From assembly GCA_910577835.1 (NCBI GenBank), contig CAJTOU010000002.1:94269-158268 (forward strand): a DNA stretch of 64,000 nucleotides, written 5' to 3'. Origin of the DNA: an uncultured Lachnospiraceae bacterium. Lineage in GTDB: Bacteria > Bacillota_A > Clostridia > Lachnospirales > Lachnospiraceae. Positions 53,001 through 61,657 of this stretch are shown here, one piece after another. The notes under the pieces were generated by a model. It ran no database searches. It worked only from the letters and a program-made list of their open reading frames with translations, and was not told where the DNA came from. A program made the translations under genes and the position numbers. How positions within the stretch are numbered: position 1 is the first letter of the stretch; every line of letters begins with the position of its first letter.

Positions 53001-53495
53001 GTGATAGACGGGGTAAAGGAGACGATTGGGGGAGTGATTTCGAATGTTACAGTAAAGATAACAAAGAAAAATACAGTGATGGCGTTTATTTTGATTGAAG
53101 ATTTATATGGAGTTGTGGAAGTGTTGGTATTTCCTAAATTTTATGAAAAATTCAGACAAATCATACAAGAGGATAATAAGGTGTTTGTCAGCGGGAGGGT
53201 GAGTGTTAGTGAGGATGCAGATGCAAAGATGATTTGTGACAATATTACGGAGTTTCGAGTGATTCCGTCACAGGTATGGATTCAGTTTGAGGATAAGGAG
53301 GAGTATGAGAAAAAGATGGGGGAGATTATGGAGGAGATTAAGGATTCGGATGGGAATGACAGGATTGTGATTTATCTGAAGAAGGAGAAGGCGAAGAAGG
53401 AGATGCCAGCTTCGTGGAATATTTGTGCGGAGCAGGGGATGATTGAGAGGTTGAAGAAGAGATTTGGAGAAGGGAATGTGGCGGTGGTGTCATAA
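50019..53495 (+). CDS. dnaE: DNA polymerase III alpha subunit (DnaE)
   Basis: 1158 aa. N-terminal PHP domain (FTHLHVHTEYSLLDGSSK, then ITDHGVMYGVIDFY). Polymerase palm catalytic aspartates are in VGPGRGSAAGS and MPDIDIDFCFERR. Fingers, a helix-hairpin-helix region, and a C-terminal OB-fold (VIDGVKETIGGVISNVTVKITKK) end the protein. It is the DnaE type, not PolC. The last 120 codons are strikingly rich in GAG/AAG/GGG compared with the rest. Start supported by GGGAGG. It is preceded by a terminator, so it is probably transcribed separately. Confidence 0.97.
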   Translation: MAFTHLHVHTEYSLLDGSSKIKEIAVRAKELGMDSLAITDHGVMYGVIDFYRAAKEAGVKPIIGCEIYVSPGSRFEREVGNNEDRYYHLVLLAENDKGHHNLMKIVSKGFTEGYYYKPRVDYEVLEQYSEGIIALSACLAGEVQKFLARGMYEEACKSALRYERIFGKGNFFLELQDHGIDMQKRVNMDLVRMSRELSIGLVATNDVHYIYDTDYEAHDILLCIQTGKKVADEDRMRYEGGQYYLKSEEEMRTLFPYAQEALDNTAKIAARCNVEIEFGVRKLPKYQVPKEFWDNENDEGEASWKYLHFLCYKGLKERYGMETPQLCERLDYELSVIKNMGFIDYFLIVWDFIDFAKRNGIMVGPGRGSAAGSIVAYTLAITDIDPLRYNLLFERFLNPERVSMPDIDIDFCFERRGEVIDYVVSKYGKDNVAQIVTFGTLAAKGVIRDVGRVLDMPYAQVDAIAKMVPKELNITIDKALQMNPLFRKEYEEDSQIHYLIDMAKKLEGLPRHASMHAAGVLISQKAVDEYVPLSRSSDGTITTQYVMTTLEELGLLKMDFLGLRTLTVIRDAVNLVEKNQGTVIDLNKIDYNDKKVLDYIGTGKTEGVFQIESAGMKSFMKELRPESLEDIVAGIALYRPGPMDFIPKYLMGKNNPKSITYDCPQLEPILKTTHGCIVYQEQVMQIVRDLAGYTLGRSDLLRRAMSKKKQAVMEKERQSFVYGNEEDGVDGCIKRGIDEATGNKIYDEMIDFAKYAFNKSHAAAYGVISYQTAYLKYYHPVEFMASLLTSVIDNSSKVTEYVMTCRNMGIQVLPPDINQSERNFIAQGDSIRYGLSALKSVGKSVVDQFVEERTERGDFKNLQEFLERMHDKDISKRIIESLIKSGALDCFEGNRRQKMMIFGSIMDDINQTNKKMMAGQMSLFDIVSDDLKADFEIKFPRVAEFSKEELLAFEKEFIGLYVSGHPLEEYKNKWRKNITRTSKDFKLNDEDETVVIDGVKETIGGVISNVTVKITKKNTVMAFILIEDLYGVVEVLVFPKFYEKFRQIIQEDNKVFVSGRVSVSEDADAKMICDNITEFRVIPSQVWIQFEDKEEYEKKMGEIMEEIKDSDGNDRIVIYLKKEKAKKEMPASWNICAEQGMIERLKKRFGEGNVAVVS

Positions 53496-53568
53496 GGAAA
53501 GCGGAAAAATATTGCATGTATTCCTTATATATTCTATTTAATTTTTCCCCAACTTTTAAAAATATATG

Positions 53569-53597
53569 TTGAAATACAAGGAAAATAGTATTAAAAT
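53569..53597 (+). promoter_or_regulatory. pfkA promoter
   Basis: TTGAAA (53569-53574), 17-base spacer, TAAAAT (53592-53597). Confidence 0.55.
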
Positions 53598-53661
53598 AAA
53601 GGCAAAGTTTAACAAAAACAAATGAAATTGGAAAAAACCTTATAATCAGGAGGAATATATT

Positions 53662-54636
53662 ATGGCAAATCAAATTAATACAATAGGAGTACTGACAAGC
53701 GGAGGCGACGCTCCAGGAATGAATGCGGCTATTCGAGCTGTGGTGAGAAGTGCTCTTATAAAAGAAAAAAAGGTAAAGGGCATTATGCGAGGCTATCAGG
53801 GAATGCTTGAGGAAGAAATTGTTGATATGGATGCGCACAGCGTTTCAGATATTATCCAGCGCGGCGGAACGGTTTTAGGTACAGCAAGATGTACAGATTT
53901 CACTACGCCAGAGGGACAGAAAAGAGGCGCGGATATCTGTAAGAAGTATGGAATTGATGGACTTGTAGTTATCGGTGGCGATGGTTCCTTTAGAGGAGCG
54001 CAGAAGCTGGCTCATCTTGGAATTAATACAATTGGTGTTCCGGGTACGATTGATTTGGATATTGCATGTACAGAATATACGATTGGATTTGATACTGCTG
54101 TAAATACAGCCATGGACGCAATTGATAAGGTCAGAGATACGTCGACTTCTCATGAAAGATGCAGTATTATAGAAGTAATGGGAAGACATGCGGGATATAT
54201 TGCTCTCTGGTGTGGAATTGCAAACGGTGCGGAGGATATTCTTCTTCCTGAAAGATATGACCATGATGAGCAGAGGTTGATTAATCATATTATTGATTCC
54301 AGAAGAAAAGGAAAGAAGCATCATATTATTATTAATGCGGAAGGAATCGGGCATTCTACTTCGATGGCAAAGAGAATTGAGGCTGCGACCGGAATGGAAA
54401 CCAGAGCAACGATTCTTGGACATATGCAGAGAGGCGGTTCACCGACCTGTAAGGACAGAGTATATGCTTCGATTATGGGTGCTTATGCAGTTGATTTGCT
54501 CTGTGAGGGAAAGAGCAATAGAGTTGTGGCATACAAGGATGGTGAATATGTTGATTTTGAGATAGATGAAGCATTGGCAATGAAAAAGGATATCTCAGAT
54601 TATCAGTATAATGTAAGCAAACTTTTATCAAGGTAG
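53662..54636 (+). CDS. pfkA: 6-phosphofructokinase
   Basis: 324 aa. ATP-dependent type by its glycines: GGDAPGMNAAIRA, GGDGSFRGAQKL and PGTID. The catalytic loop reads GTIDLDIACTEYT where most PfkA proteins have GTIDNDI. The Asp residues remain. Substrate motifs SHERCSIIEVMGRHAGYIA and HMQRGGSPTC follow. It makes fructose-1,6-bisphosphate, the signal that activates HPr kinase encoded upstream. Own promoter and terminator. Confidence 0.95.
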   Translation: MANQINTIGVLTSGGDAPGMNAAIRAVVRSALIKEKKVKGIMRGYQGMLEEEIVDMDAHSVSDIIQRGGTVLGTARCTDFTTPEGQKRGADICKKYGIDGLVVIGGDGSFRGAQKLAHLGINTIGVPGTIDLDIACTEYTIGFDTAVNTAMDAIDKVRDTSTSHERCSIIEVMGRHAGYIALWCGIANGAEDILLPERYDHDEQRLINHIIDSRRKGKKHHIIINAEGIGHSTSMAKRIEAATGMETRATILGHMQRGGSPTCKDRVYASIMGAYAVDLLCEGKSNRVVAYKDGEYVDFEIDEALAMKKDISDYQYNVSKLLSR

Positions 54637-54650
54637 AAATAATAATAGAA

Positions 54651-54743
54651 CCTGTCACACTGGGAAAAGCAGACAGAATATTGCAGACTTTAAATCACAA
54701 AGTGCTGTATTTTGTATGTTTTCACCTTAGTGTGGCAGTTTTG
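54651..54743 (+). terminator. Long stem-loop terminator after pfkA
   Basis: CCTGTCACACT and AGTGTGGCAG pair across a large loop and are followed by TTTT. It shares the CTGTC...GGCAG stem of the terminators at 13750 and 17833. Confidence 0.6.
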
Positions 54744-54854
54744 ATTTGCAAAAATTACTTTTCGGATTCAGAAAATAATCATACCATTTTTATAATTTTT
54801 GGAAATTTTCCAATAATTGGTTGAATTCTGAATAGTTTAGAAAAAGGAGAAAAT

Positions 54855-55619
54855 ATGTTTATCAGTTCATTATCAAATCAGCATATCAAAGATATTGTCA
54901 GATTGCAGACGAAAAGTTCTGCAAGAAAAAAGGAGAAGCTTTTTGTCGCAGAGGGATTAAAAATGTATCAGGAGGCACCAAAGGAAGATATTGTCAATAC
55001 CTATATTTCAGAAACTTTTTTAAAAGAAAATAAGGATAAAATCAGAGGAAGTTATATTATTGTCAAGGACAGTATTTTTAAGGATATTTCAGATACAGTT
55101 ACACCACAGGGAATTATATGTATTTTAAGGCAGAGAGAATATCAGTTAAATACAATTTTGAAAAAAGGGGAAAAACAGATTTTTGTACTGTTAGAATCAT
55201 TACAGGACCCTGGAAATCTGGGAACAATTATGAGAACGGCAGAGGGGACAGGGGCAGCGGTGATTATGAATAAATCTACCGTTGATTTATTTAATCCGAA
55301 AGTAGTGCGCTCTACAATGGGCTCTGTTTTTCGGGTTCCTTTTCTGATATTTGAAGATTTGTCAGATGCGGTAAAAGAACTTAGAGAAAATGGAGTGACT
55401 ATTTATGCAGCACATTTGAATGGTGGAATATACTATAAAGAGGAGTATGAAAAAAGCTCCTCCGGTTTTATTATTGGAAATGAAGCAAAAGGACTGACAC
55501 AGGAAATCAGCAGACAGGCAGATTGTCTGGTGAAAATTCCCATGGAGGGAAAGCTGGAATCTTTAAATGCAGCAGTTACGGCAGCAGTTCTGATGTATGA
55601 AGCAAAACGAAGATTATAA
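54855..55619 (+). CDS. SpoU/TrmH-family RNA 2'-O-methyltransferase
   Basis: 254 aa. A short N-terminal substrate-binding domain (ARKKEKLFVAEGLKMYQE) precedes the SPOUT knot: LLESLQDPGNLGTIMRTAEG, FIIGNEAKGL and IPMEGKLESLNAAVTAAVLMYEA, the three SpoU motifs that bind S-adenosylmethionine. It methylates a ribose in rRNA or tRNA. The exact site is not deducible. AAAAGGAG precedes the ATG. Confidence 0.92.
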   Translation: MFISSLSNQHIKDIVRLQTKSSARKKEKLFVAEGLKMYQEAPKEDIVNTYISETFLKENKDKIRGSYIIVKDSIFKDISDTVTPQGIICILRQREYQLNTILKKGEKQIFVLLESLQDPGNLGTIMRTAEGTGAAVIMNKSTVDLFNPKVVRSTMGSVFRVPFLIFEDLSDAVKELRENGVTIYAAHLNGGIYYKEEYEKSSSGFIIGNEAKGLTQEISRQADCLVKIPMEGKLESLNAAVTAAVLMYEAKRRL

Positions 55620-55998
55620 AATAAGATTGTACCGAAAAAAGTACAAGAAAGTTTCAAAAAGCAAATGTATGTTCTTTTATGTGGATATATTCAGATAGCT
55701 AAAAAAATACAATAAGTATCGAATATCTGATAATACAGGAAAAGGTAGAAATGTCCATTCGAAAACAGAACATATATTCCGAAAAATAAAAATGTTTTTA
55801 TATAAAGCGAACTTACTGGAAAAAAGAGTTATTTTGGAGTAAAATTCAGGAATTGGATTTTTCTGGGGTTGACAAATGAGATTTTATTTGTTATTATGCG
55901 GATACAACTTGCAATATATTTAACAAATGCGTAATAAAGTAGAGGATAAGCTGTAAGTGCTTTGTTACATGCTGGTAAACAGCGGATTGGAGGACTTT
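55620..55998 (+). other. 379-base gap before the SleB-like hydrolase gene
   Basis: AT-rich and without a gene I can support. It contains the promoter at 55869-55897 and a GTACCGAAAAAAGTAC hairpin (about 55628-55643) right after the methyltransferase gene that may be a weak terminator. Confidence 0.5.
55869..55897 (+). promoter_or_regulatory. Promoter of the SleB-like hydrolase with an inverted repeat in the spacer
   Basis: Consensus TTGACA (55869-55874), 17-base spacer, TATTAT (55892-55897). ACAAAT (55872-55877) and ATTTGT (55886-55891) form an inverted repeat inside the promoter, a possible operator. Confidence 0.75.
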
Positions 55999-57321
55999 AT
56001 GAAGGCTATAAAACACGGGACTGCAGCAGCAGCCACGGCCGCAGCGACTTGCGGACTGGTAGTGGCCATTACTGCTGAGCTTGTATTCAGTGGCTTAAAC
56101 AAAAGTGAAGACATAACGCCCACGGCAAATGTTGAATCGTTTGAAAAAGTTGATTCAAAAGAAACGAAAAATGTTTTATCACTTGAGAGAATGAACAATG
56201 TTCTTGTAGGGGCTGGTATGATGGAGGATTTCGCCAGAATAGGAGAAACTGAATCACAGCAGGAAACTACTACAAGAGAAGAAACGACGGAAGCTGAGAC
56301 GGAAACTGAAACGGAAGCAGAAACTGAAACGGAAACACAGACAGAGGAAGAAACAACCGAAAATTATGCATATGCAGATTTCTTTTTGGTTAATGTAACT
56401 GAATATCTGAATGTAAGAGCAGAAGGCTCAGAGGATGCAGAGATTCTTGGAAAAATTTATGCAGGTGGCGGTGGCCAGGTTCTTGAAAAAGGAGAAGAAT
56501 GGTCAAAAATACAGTCAGGAAATGCTGTTGGTTATATAAAAAATGAATATGCATGGTTTTCCCATGATGCGGAAGCAAATATTCCAAATGTCTGTCCATT
56601 AAGGGCGACAAGTACTGTTGATAATTTAAGACTGAGAGAAGGCCCGGGTACAGATTATAAAATCAATGATGTAATCAATGAAGGCGACCAGTTAACAGTT
56701 ATGGCAGAACATGGTGACTGGTGGGCAGTCAGCTATGATGGTGTGACTGGATATACCGCCAAGGAATATGTTAATATATGGTATGACATAGGTCAGGGAA
56801 TAACGATTGAAGAAGAGGAAAGAGAGAGAGAGGCTGAGAGAGCAAGGATTGCAGAAGAAGCTGCAGCTGAGCAGAGAAGGCTTCAGGAAGAAGAGGAAAA
56901 GAGACAGAAGAATCTGGCGAATGCACAGGAGGCTCAAACCGTTTATTCTTCCGGATATAATCTTTCCATAGATGATAATTATCTTCTTTCCTGTCTTGTT
57001 ATGGCAGAAGCAGGAGGCGAATGTTACGAAGGAAAGCTTGCAGTGGCAAACATTGTATTGAACAGATTAAATTCCGGCAAGTACGGCAACACTATCAGTG
57101 ATGTTATTTATGCCAGTGGTCAGTTTTCAGTAGTAAGAAATGGAGCCTTAAATCGGGCCATTAATAACGGACCAAATTCAGGTTCCGTGCAGGCGGCACA
57201 GGAGGCATTGGCGGGAGTGAACAACGTTCCCAACTACACCTCATTTTGTACTCTTGCAGTTGCAAAGTATTCAAGATACGCTGCTTATTCCATTATAGGA
57301 AATCAGGTATTTTATAGATAA
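55999..57321 (+). CDS. Secreted SH3b-SleB-like cell-wall hydrolase
   Basis: 440 aa from the ATG at 55999 behind TTGGAGGA. An in-frame GTG at 55957 lacks a site. The N-terminal hydrophobic Ala-rich segment (about 8-30) is a signal or anchor. A Thr/Glu-rich linker (about 78-120) is followed by two bacterial SH3 domains (about 122-185, LNVRAEGSEDAEILGKIY; and 200-265, LRLREGPGTDYKIN). Next is a charged coiled coil (about 270-305) and a C-terminal Hydrolase_2 domain (LSCLVMAEAGGECYEGKLAVANIVLNR) as in spore-cortex hydrolases SleB/CwlJ. It would cut peptidoglycan. Whether in growth or in spores is unknown. Confidence 0.9.
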   Translation: MKAIKHGTAAAATAAATCGLVVAITAELVFSGLNKSEDITPTANVESFEKVDSKETKNVLSLERMNNVLVGAGMMEDFARIGETESQQETTTREETTEAETETETEAETETETQTEEETTENYAYADFFLVNVTEYLNVRAEGSEDAEILGKIYAGGGGQVLEKGEEWSKIQSGNAVGYIKNEYAWFSHDAEANIPNVCPLRATSTVDNLRLREGPGTDYKINDVINEGDQLTVMAEHGDWWAVSYDGVTGYTAKEYVNIWYDIGQGITIEEEEREREAERARIAEEAAAEQRRLQEEEEKRQKNLANAQEAQTVYSSGYNLSIDDNYLLSCLVMAEAGGECYEGKLAVANIVLNRLNSGKYGNTISDVIYASGQFSVVRNGALNRAINNGPNSGSVQAAQEALAGVNNVPNYTSFCTLAVAKYSRYAAYSIIGNQVFYR

Positions 57322-57507
57322 TAAAAAATAGAATTTATAAAGCATAGTTGTGGATTCCCGCCGGAATATGGCGGGGATTCTTTTCACTGTCGGAGCATTT
57401 TTCCGGATTCTGGCTGCCGGATGGAATATTAAATATTTCTAAAGGTCTTGAAACTTGGACTGAAATATTGTATGATGAATATATATTTATGGAGGGAGGA
57501 AGTAAAA

Positions 57508-58002
57508 TTGGAATCATATTTATGGTTGATTTTGTTTATTGTCTTTCTGATATTTGAAATTGCTACTCTGGGACTTACTACGATATGGTTTGCAGGAGGG
57601 GCATTTATTTCATTTTGGATGTCCATAGCCGGTCTGGCATTTATCCCGCAGCTCGTTGTATTTTTTGTGGTATCTTTTGCCCTGCTTTTTACCACAAGAC
57701 CACTGGCCTCAAAATATCTGAATAAAAATACTACAAGAACCAATGTGGAGGAACTGGTCGGAAAAAAGGTAAAAGTATCAGAAACAATAGATAATGTTAA
57801 TGAAACAGGACATGTAATGATAAACGGTGTGGAATGGCTGGCAAGAGCACAGCATGACGGCATGGTGATTCAGGCCGGAACACAGGTGCTTATTATGGAA
57901 ATTAACGGGGTAAGGGCGATTGTACAGCCGCTTAGTATTTTGAATGGTCCGGTGTATGGAAAAGAAATATATGATGAGGAAAATCATCAGGACAAAGCAT
58001 AA
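57508..58002 (+). CDS. NfeD-like membrane protein
   Basis: 164 aa from the TTG at 57508, with GGAGGGAGG ideally spaced before it. The ATG at 57448 has no such site. Three or four membrane segments (about 3-70) lead to a small OB-fold (about 85-160, VEELVGKKVKVSETID ... VNGVEWLARAQ). NfeD proteins partner with SPFH/band-7 proteins in membrane microdomains, and such a gene follows at 58159. Confidence 0.88.
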   Translation: MESYLWLILFIVFLIFEIATLGLTTIWFAGGAFISFWMSIAGLAFIPQLVVFFVVSFALLFTTRPLASKYLNKNTTRTNVEELVGKKVKVSETIDNVNETGHVMINGVEWLARAQHDGMVIQAGTQVLIMEINGVRAIVQPLSILNGPVYGKEIYDEENHQDKA

Positions 58003-58158
58003 ATTTTGAGATTCTATGCATAATATATTTTCATGTAAGTATATTTCAATACAAGAAGTAAAAATTCCTTTTCTCTCAGGCAGATAAATAAAATTGTTCC
58101 AATTTTGCTGCTAAGGGTGAATTGAAGGAAATAAAGGAAAAATGGAGGTGACAAAAGA

Positions 58159-59109
58159 ATGGATAGTATTATCGAAGCTTTTTCGAATGTAGGAGTTCTG
58201 ACGATTACAGTTATTTTTGCTGTAATTATTATAGTTCTTGCACGTTGTGTAAAAATTGTGCCGCAGGCTCAGGCATTTGTAATCGAAAGACTTGGAGGTT
58301 ATAAAGAGACATGGTCAGTAGGACTGCATTTAAAGATGCCGCTGATTGATAAAGTGGCAAAACGGGTGATTTTAAAGGAGCAGGTGGTAGATTTTCCGCC
58401 TCAGCCGGTAATTACAAAGGATAATGTAACTATGAGAATTGATACGGTAGTGTTTTTTCAGATAACAGACCCGAAGCTTTTTTCCTATGGTGTGGAAAAT
58501 CCGATTATGGCGATTGAGAATCTGACAGCTACAACACTTAGAAATATTATAGGTGATTTGGAGCTTGATGAAACACTTACTTCAAGAGAAACAATTAACA
58601 CTAAAATGAGAGCGTCACTCGATATGGCGACAGACCCATGGGGAATCAAGGTAAATCGTGTGGAGCTGAAAAATATTATACCGCCTGCTGCCATTCAGGA
58701 TGCAATGGAGAAGCAGATGAAGGCGGAAAGAGAAAGAAGAGAAGCGATTCTGATTGCAGAAGGTGAGAAGAAATCTACAATTCTTGTTGCAGAAGGTAAA
58801 AAAGCCTCTGCGATTCTGGATGCCGAGGCAGATAAACAGGCACAGATACTGCGTGCCGAGGCCAAAAAGGAGGCGACTATCCGTGAGGCTGAAGGACAGG
58901 CGCAGGCGATTCTTGCGATTCAGCAGGCAAATGCAGACGGTATTCGATTTATTAAGGAAGCAGGAGCAGATGATACTGTGATTCAGTTAAAAAGCCTTGA
59001 AGCGTTTGCAAAGGCAGCTGACGGAAAGGCTACAAAAATTATTATTCCGTCAGATATACAGGGGCTTGCAGGTTCTGTGAAATCACTGGTAGAAATCGCA
59101 AAGGATTGA
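58159..59109 (+). CDS. SPFH/band-7 membrane protein (stomatin, QmcA-like)
   Basis: 316 aa. One N-terminal membrane segment (about 12-32), then the band-7 domain (VPQAQAFVIERLGGYKETW ... RIDTVVFFQITDPKLF ... LRNIIGDLELDETLTSRE), then a long Ala/Glu/Lys coiled coil with repeated AEG/AEA units (about 185-260). It builds oligomeric membrane scaffolds and pairs with NfeD. It ends in a terminator at 59187. Confidence 0.95.
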   Translation: MDSIIEAFSNVGVLTITVIFAVIIIVLARCVKIVPQAQAFVIERLGGYKETWSVGLHLKMPLIDKVAKRVILKEQVVDFPPQPVITKDNVTMRIDTVVFFQITDPKLFSYGVENPIMAIENLTATTLRNIIGDLELDETLTSRETINTKMRASLDMATDPWGIKVNRVELKNIIPPAAIQDAMEKQMKAERERREAILIAEGEKKSTILVAEGKKASAILDAEADKQAQILRAEAKKEATIREAEGQAQAILAIQQANADGIRFIKEAGADDTVIQLKSLEAFAKAADGKATKIIIPSDIQGLAGSVKSLVEIAKD

Positions 59110-59186
59110 TAAGGAAGTGTAAATCATACAATTAACGCAGTCAGCTTATGGCTGATTACATAATAGTTGATTGTCTAAAAATTTAA

Positions 59187-59218
59187 AATCGGTCAGGAGC
59201 AGTCCTGACTGATTTTTT
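59187..59218 (+). terminator. Terminator after the SPFH gene
   Basis: AATCGGTCAGGA, loop GCAG, TCCTGACTGATT, then TTTTT. Confidence 0.92.
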
Positions 59219-59234
59219 GTCAGGCTTTTTTTGC

Positions 59235-59571
59235 CATAGGAAATTACTCATATTTTCTATGATACAGCTCTTAAAAGGACAGTTATTTAAAAGCAAAGTG
59301 CAAGAAGGTTTTCATAAATCTATCGTATTGCAGGCACTTTGGTTATTCATAGAAAATTACTTCGTATTTTCTATGACACTGTCCTTAAAAGGACAGTTAT
59401 TTAAGACCAAAGTGCAAGAGGGTTTTCATAAATCTATCGTATCGCAGGCACTTTGGTTATTCATAGAAAATTACTTCGTATTTTCTATGATACTGTCCTT
59501 AAAAGGACAGTTATTTAAGACCAAAGTGCAAGAAGGTTTTCATAAATCTATCGTATTGCAGGCACTTTGGT
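59235..59571 (+). repeat. Three tandem 113/114-base units, each with three hairpins
   Basis: Units begin at 59235, 59348 and 59462. Units 2 and 3 are nearly identical and unit 1 is more diverged. Each contains CATAGAAAAT/ATTTTCTATG, ACTGTCCTT/AAGGACAGT with a 2-base loop, and CCAAAGTGC/GCACTTTGG closing a 30-base loop. Together they form a compact array of nine potential stems between the SPFH terminator and greA. A 124-codon frame runs through it because 114 is a multiple of three, but it has no ribosome site. A related copy lies inverted at 27591-27694. The gap 59110-59649 holds only this array, the terminator and a -10-like TATAAT (59594-59599) before greA. Confidence 0.92.
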
Positions 59572-59649
59572 CACAATTTATAAAATACTAGTATATAATG
59601 TTATGCATTATAAATATATCGAAAGATTTATAGAAGGAAGGATATTGAA

Positions 59650-60129
59650 ATGACAGAAAAGAAAAGTATGCTCACAGGAGAAGGTCTTAAGAAACTTCAG
59701 GATGAATTACAGGACCTTGAGGTAGTACAGTTAAAGGAGGTTGCCCAGAAGATTAAGGAGGCAAGAGAGCAGGGGGATTTGTCAGAAAATGCTGAATATG
59801 ATGCAGCGAGAGAGGAACAGAGAGATATTGTTTCCAGAATTGAGGAAATTAAGGAAATTCTGAAAAATGTTGAGGTAGTAGATGAAGACGATGTCGACAC
59901 TGCAAAGGTAAATATCGGGTGTACGGTAAAGCTATGGGATAAGGAGTTTGAAGAAGAGGTGGAATATACACTTGTCGGCTCAACAGAGACAGACAGCCTA
60001 AATAATAAAATTTCAAATGAATCGCCGCTTGGCAGAGAACTTATGGGTAAAAATGTTGGTGAGGTGGTGACACTGGAAAGTGCTTATGGCAGCTCACAGT
60101 TTGAAATATTGGATATTACAAGAGACTGA
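59650..60129 (+). CDS. greA: Transcription elongation factor GreA
   Basis: 159 aa. N-terminal coiled-coil finger (EGLKKLQDELQDLE ... EAREQGDLSENAEYDAAREEQ with the conserved acidic tip residues) and C-terminal FKBP-like domain (YTLVGSTETDS ... SPLGRELMGKNVGEVVTLES). It rescues backtracked RNA polymerase by stimulating transcript cleavage. AGAAGGAAGG precedes the start. It lies 34 bases before lysS and is probably cotranscribed. Confidence 0.97.
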   Translation: MTEKKSMLTGEGLKKLQDELQDLEVVQLKEVAQKIKEAREQGDLSENAEYDAAREEQRDIVSRIEEIKEILKNVEVVDEDDVDTAKVNIGCTVKLWDKEFEEEVEYTLVGSTETDSLNNKISNESPLGRELMGKNVGEVVTLESAYGSSQFEILDITRD

Positions 60130-60163
60130 ATAAAATAAATCAGAATGTGGAGGTACAAAGAGA

Positions 60164-61657
60164 ATGGCAGAACAAGGTCAGACACAGGATATTAATCAGC
60201 TTTTGAAGGTGAGACGGGAAAAGCTGGCAGATTTGCAGGCGAATGGAAAGGACCCGTTTCAGATTATGAAATATGATGTGACATGTCACAGTCAGGATAT
60301 TAAGAATGATTTTGAGGCGCTTGAGGGACAGAAGGTGTCTGTGGCAGGGCGCATTATGCAGAAAAGAGTGATGGGTAAGGCGTCTTTTTGCAATGTACAG
60401 GATTTGAAGGGAAATATTCAGGTCTATGTGGCAAGAGACTCGATAGGCGAGGAGCCTTATAAGGATTTTAAGAAATTTGATATAGGAGATATTGTCGGAG
60501 TAAAGGGTGAGGTATTTCGCACGCAGAAGGGGGAAATATCGATTCATGCGGATGAAATTACTTTGCTTTCGAAGAGTCTGCAGATTCTTCCGGAGAAATA
60601 TCATGGGCTTACCAATACAGACCTTAGATACAGACAGAGATATACAGACTTGATTATGAATCAGGATGTAAAGGAGACATTTGTAAAGAGGTCAAGAATT
60701 ATCAGTGAAATCAGAAGATATCTGGATGCACAGGGATTTATGGAGGTGGAGACGCCTATGCTGGTGGGAAATGCCGGAGGGGCGGCAGCAAGACCGTTTA
60801 TGACGCATTATAATGCCTTGGATGAGGATATTAAGCTTCGAATTTCGCTGGAATTGTACTTAAAAAGGCTGATTGTGGGAGGATTGGAAAAGGTGTATGA
60901 AATCGGACGAGTGTTCCGGAATGAGGGGGTTGATACCAGACATAATCCGGAGTTTACGCTGATGGAACTTTATCAGGCGTATACGGATTATGAAGGGATG
61001 ATGGATTTGACGGAAAGGCTTTATCGGCATGTGGCGCAGATGGTGCTTGGCACAACAAAGATTGTGTATAATGGGATTGAAATGGATTTGGGAAAGCCGT
61101 TTGAGAGAATTACGATGGTTGAAGCAGTGAAGAAATATGCGGGAGTTGATTTTGAAGAGATTCATACACTGGAAGAAGCGAGAAATGTGGCGAAAGAGCA
61201 TCATGTGGAATATGAGGAACGGCATAAGAAGGGGGATATTTTGAATTTGTTTTTTGAAGAGTTTGTGGAGGAACATTTGGTTCAGCCTACATTTTTGATG
61301 GACCATCCAGTGGAGATATCACCACTGACGAAAAGGAAACCAGAAAATCCGGAATATGTGGAGCGGTTTGAGTTTTTTATGAATGGATGGGAGATGGCGA
61401 ATGCTTATTCGGAGCTGAATGACCCAATTGACCAGAGAGAGAGATTTAAGGCTCAGGAAGCACTTTTGGCTCAAGGTGACGAGGAAGCAAATACGACAGA
61501 TGAAGATTTTATGAATGCGCTGGAGATAGGGATGCCACCAACTGGGGGAATTGGATTTGGGATTGACAGAATGGTTATGCTGATGACGGATTCGGCAGCG
61601 ATAAGAGATGTGTTGCTGTTCCCGACAATGAAGTCCTTACCGAACGAAAAAGGCTAA
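60164..61657 (+). CDS. lysS: Lysyl-tRNA synthetase (class II), with an altered C-terminal tail
   Basis: 497 aa. N-terminal OB-fold anticodon-binding domain and class II core: motif 2 (FRNEGVDTRHNPEFTLMEL) and motif 3 (MPPTGGIGFGIDRMVMLMTD). The body ends in the conserved RDVLLFPTMK, followed by SLPNEKG before the stop. Directly downstream the sequence changes to mobile-element-like content, so the last codons may come from an inserted element that keeps lysS functional. That is inference. Confidence 0.96.
   Translation: MAEQGQTQDINQLLKVRREKLADLQANGKDPFQIMKYDVTCHSQDIKNDFEALEGQKVSVAGRIMQKRVMGKASFCNVQDLKGNIQVYVARDSIGEEPYKDFKKFDIGDIVGVKGEVFRTQKGEISIHADEITLLSKSLQILPEKYHGLTNTDLRYRQRYTDLIMNQDVKETFVKRSRIISEIRRYLDAQGFMEVETPMLVGNAGGAAARPFMTHYNALDEDIKLRISLELYLKRLIVGGLEKVYEIGRVFRNEGVDTRHNPEFTLMELYQAYTDYEGMMDLTERLYRHVAQMVLGTTKIVYNGIEMDLGKPFERITMVEAVKKYAGVDFEEIHTLEEARNVAKEHHVEYEERHKKGDILNLFFEEFVEEHLVQPTFLMDHPVEISPLTKRKPENPEYVERFEFFMNGWEMANAYSELNDPIDQRERFKAQEALLAQGDEEANTTDEDFMNALEIGMPPTGGIGFGIDRMVMLMTDSAAIRDVLLFPTMKSLPNEKG

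Noticed and set aside
59235..59571. CRISPR array
   Set aside because: The 114-base units repeat in full with no unique spacers, and there are no cas genes nearby.
59217..59591. 124-codon frame with three 38-residue repeats across the tandem array
   Set aside because: It starts at a TTG inside a terminator T run with no ribosome site. The frame stays open only because the 114-base unit is a multiple of three. Treated as repeat DNA.
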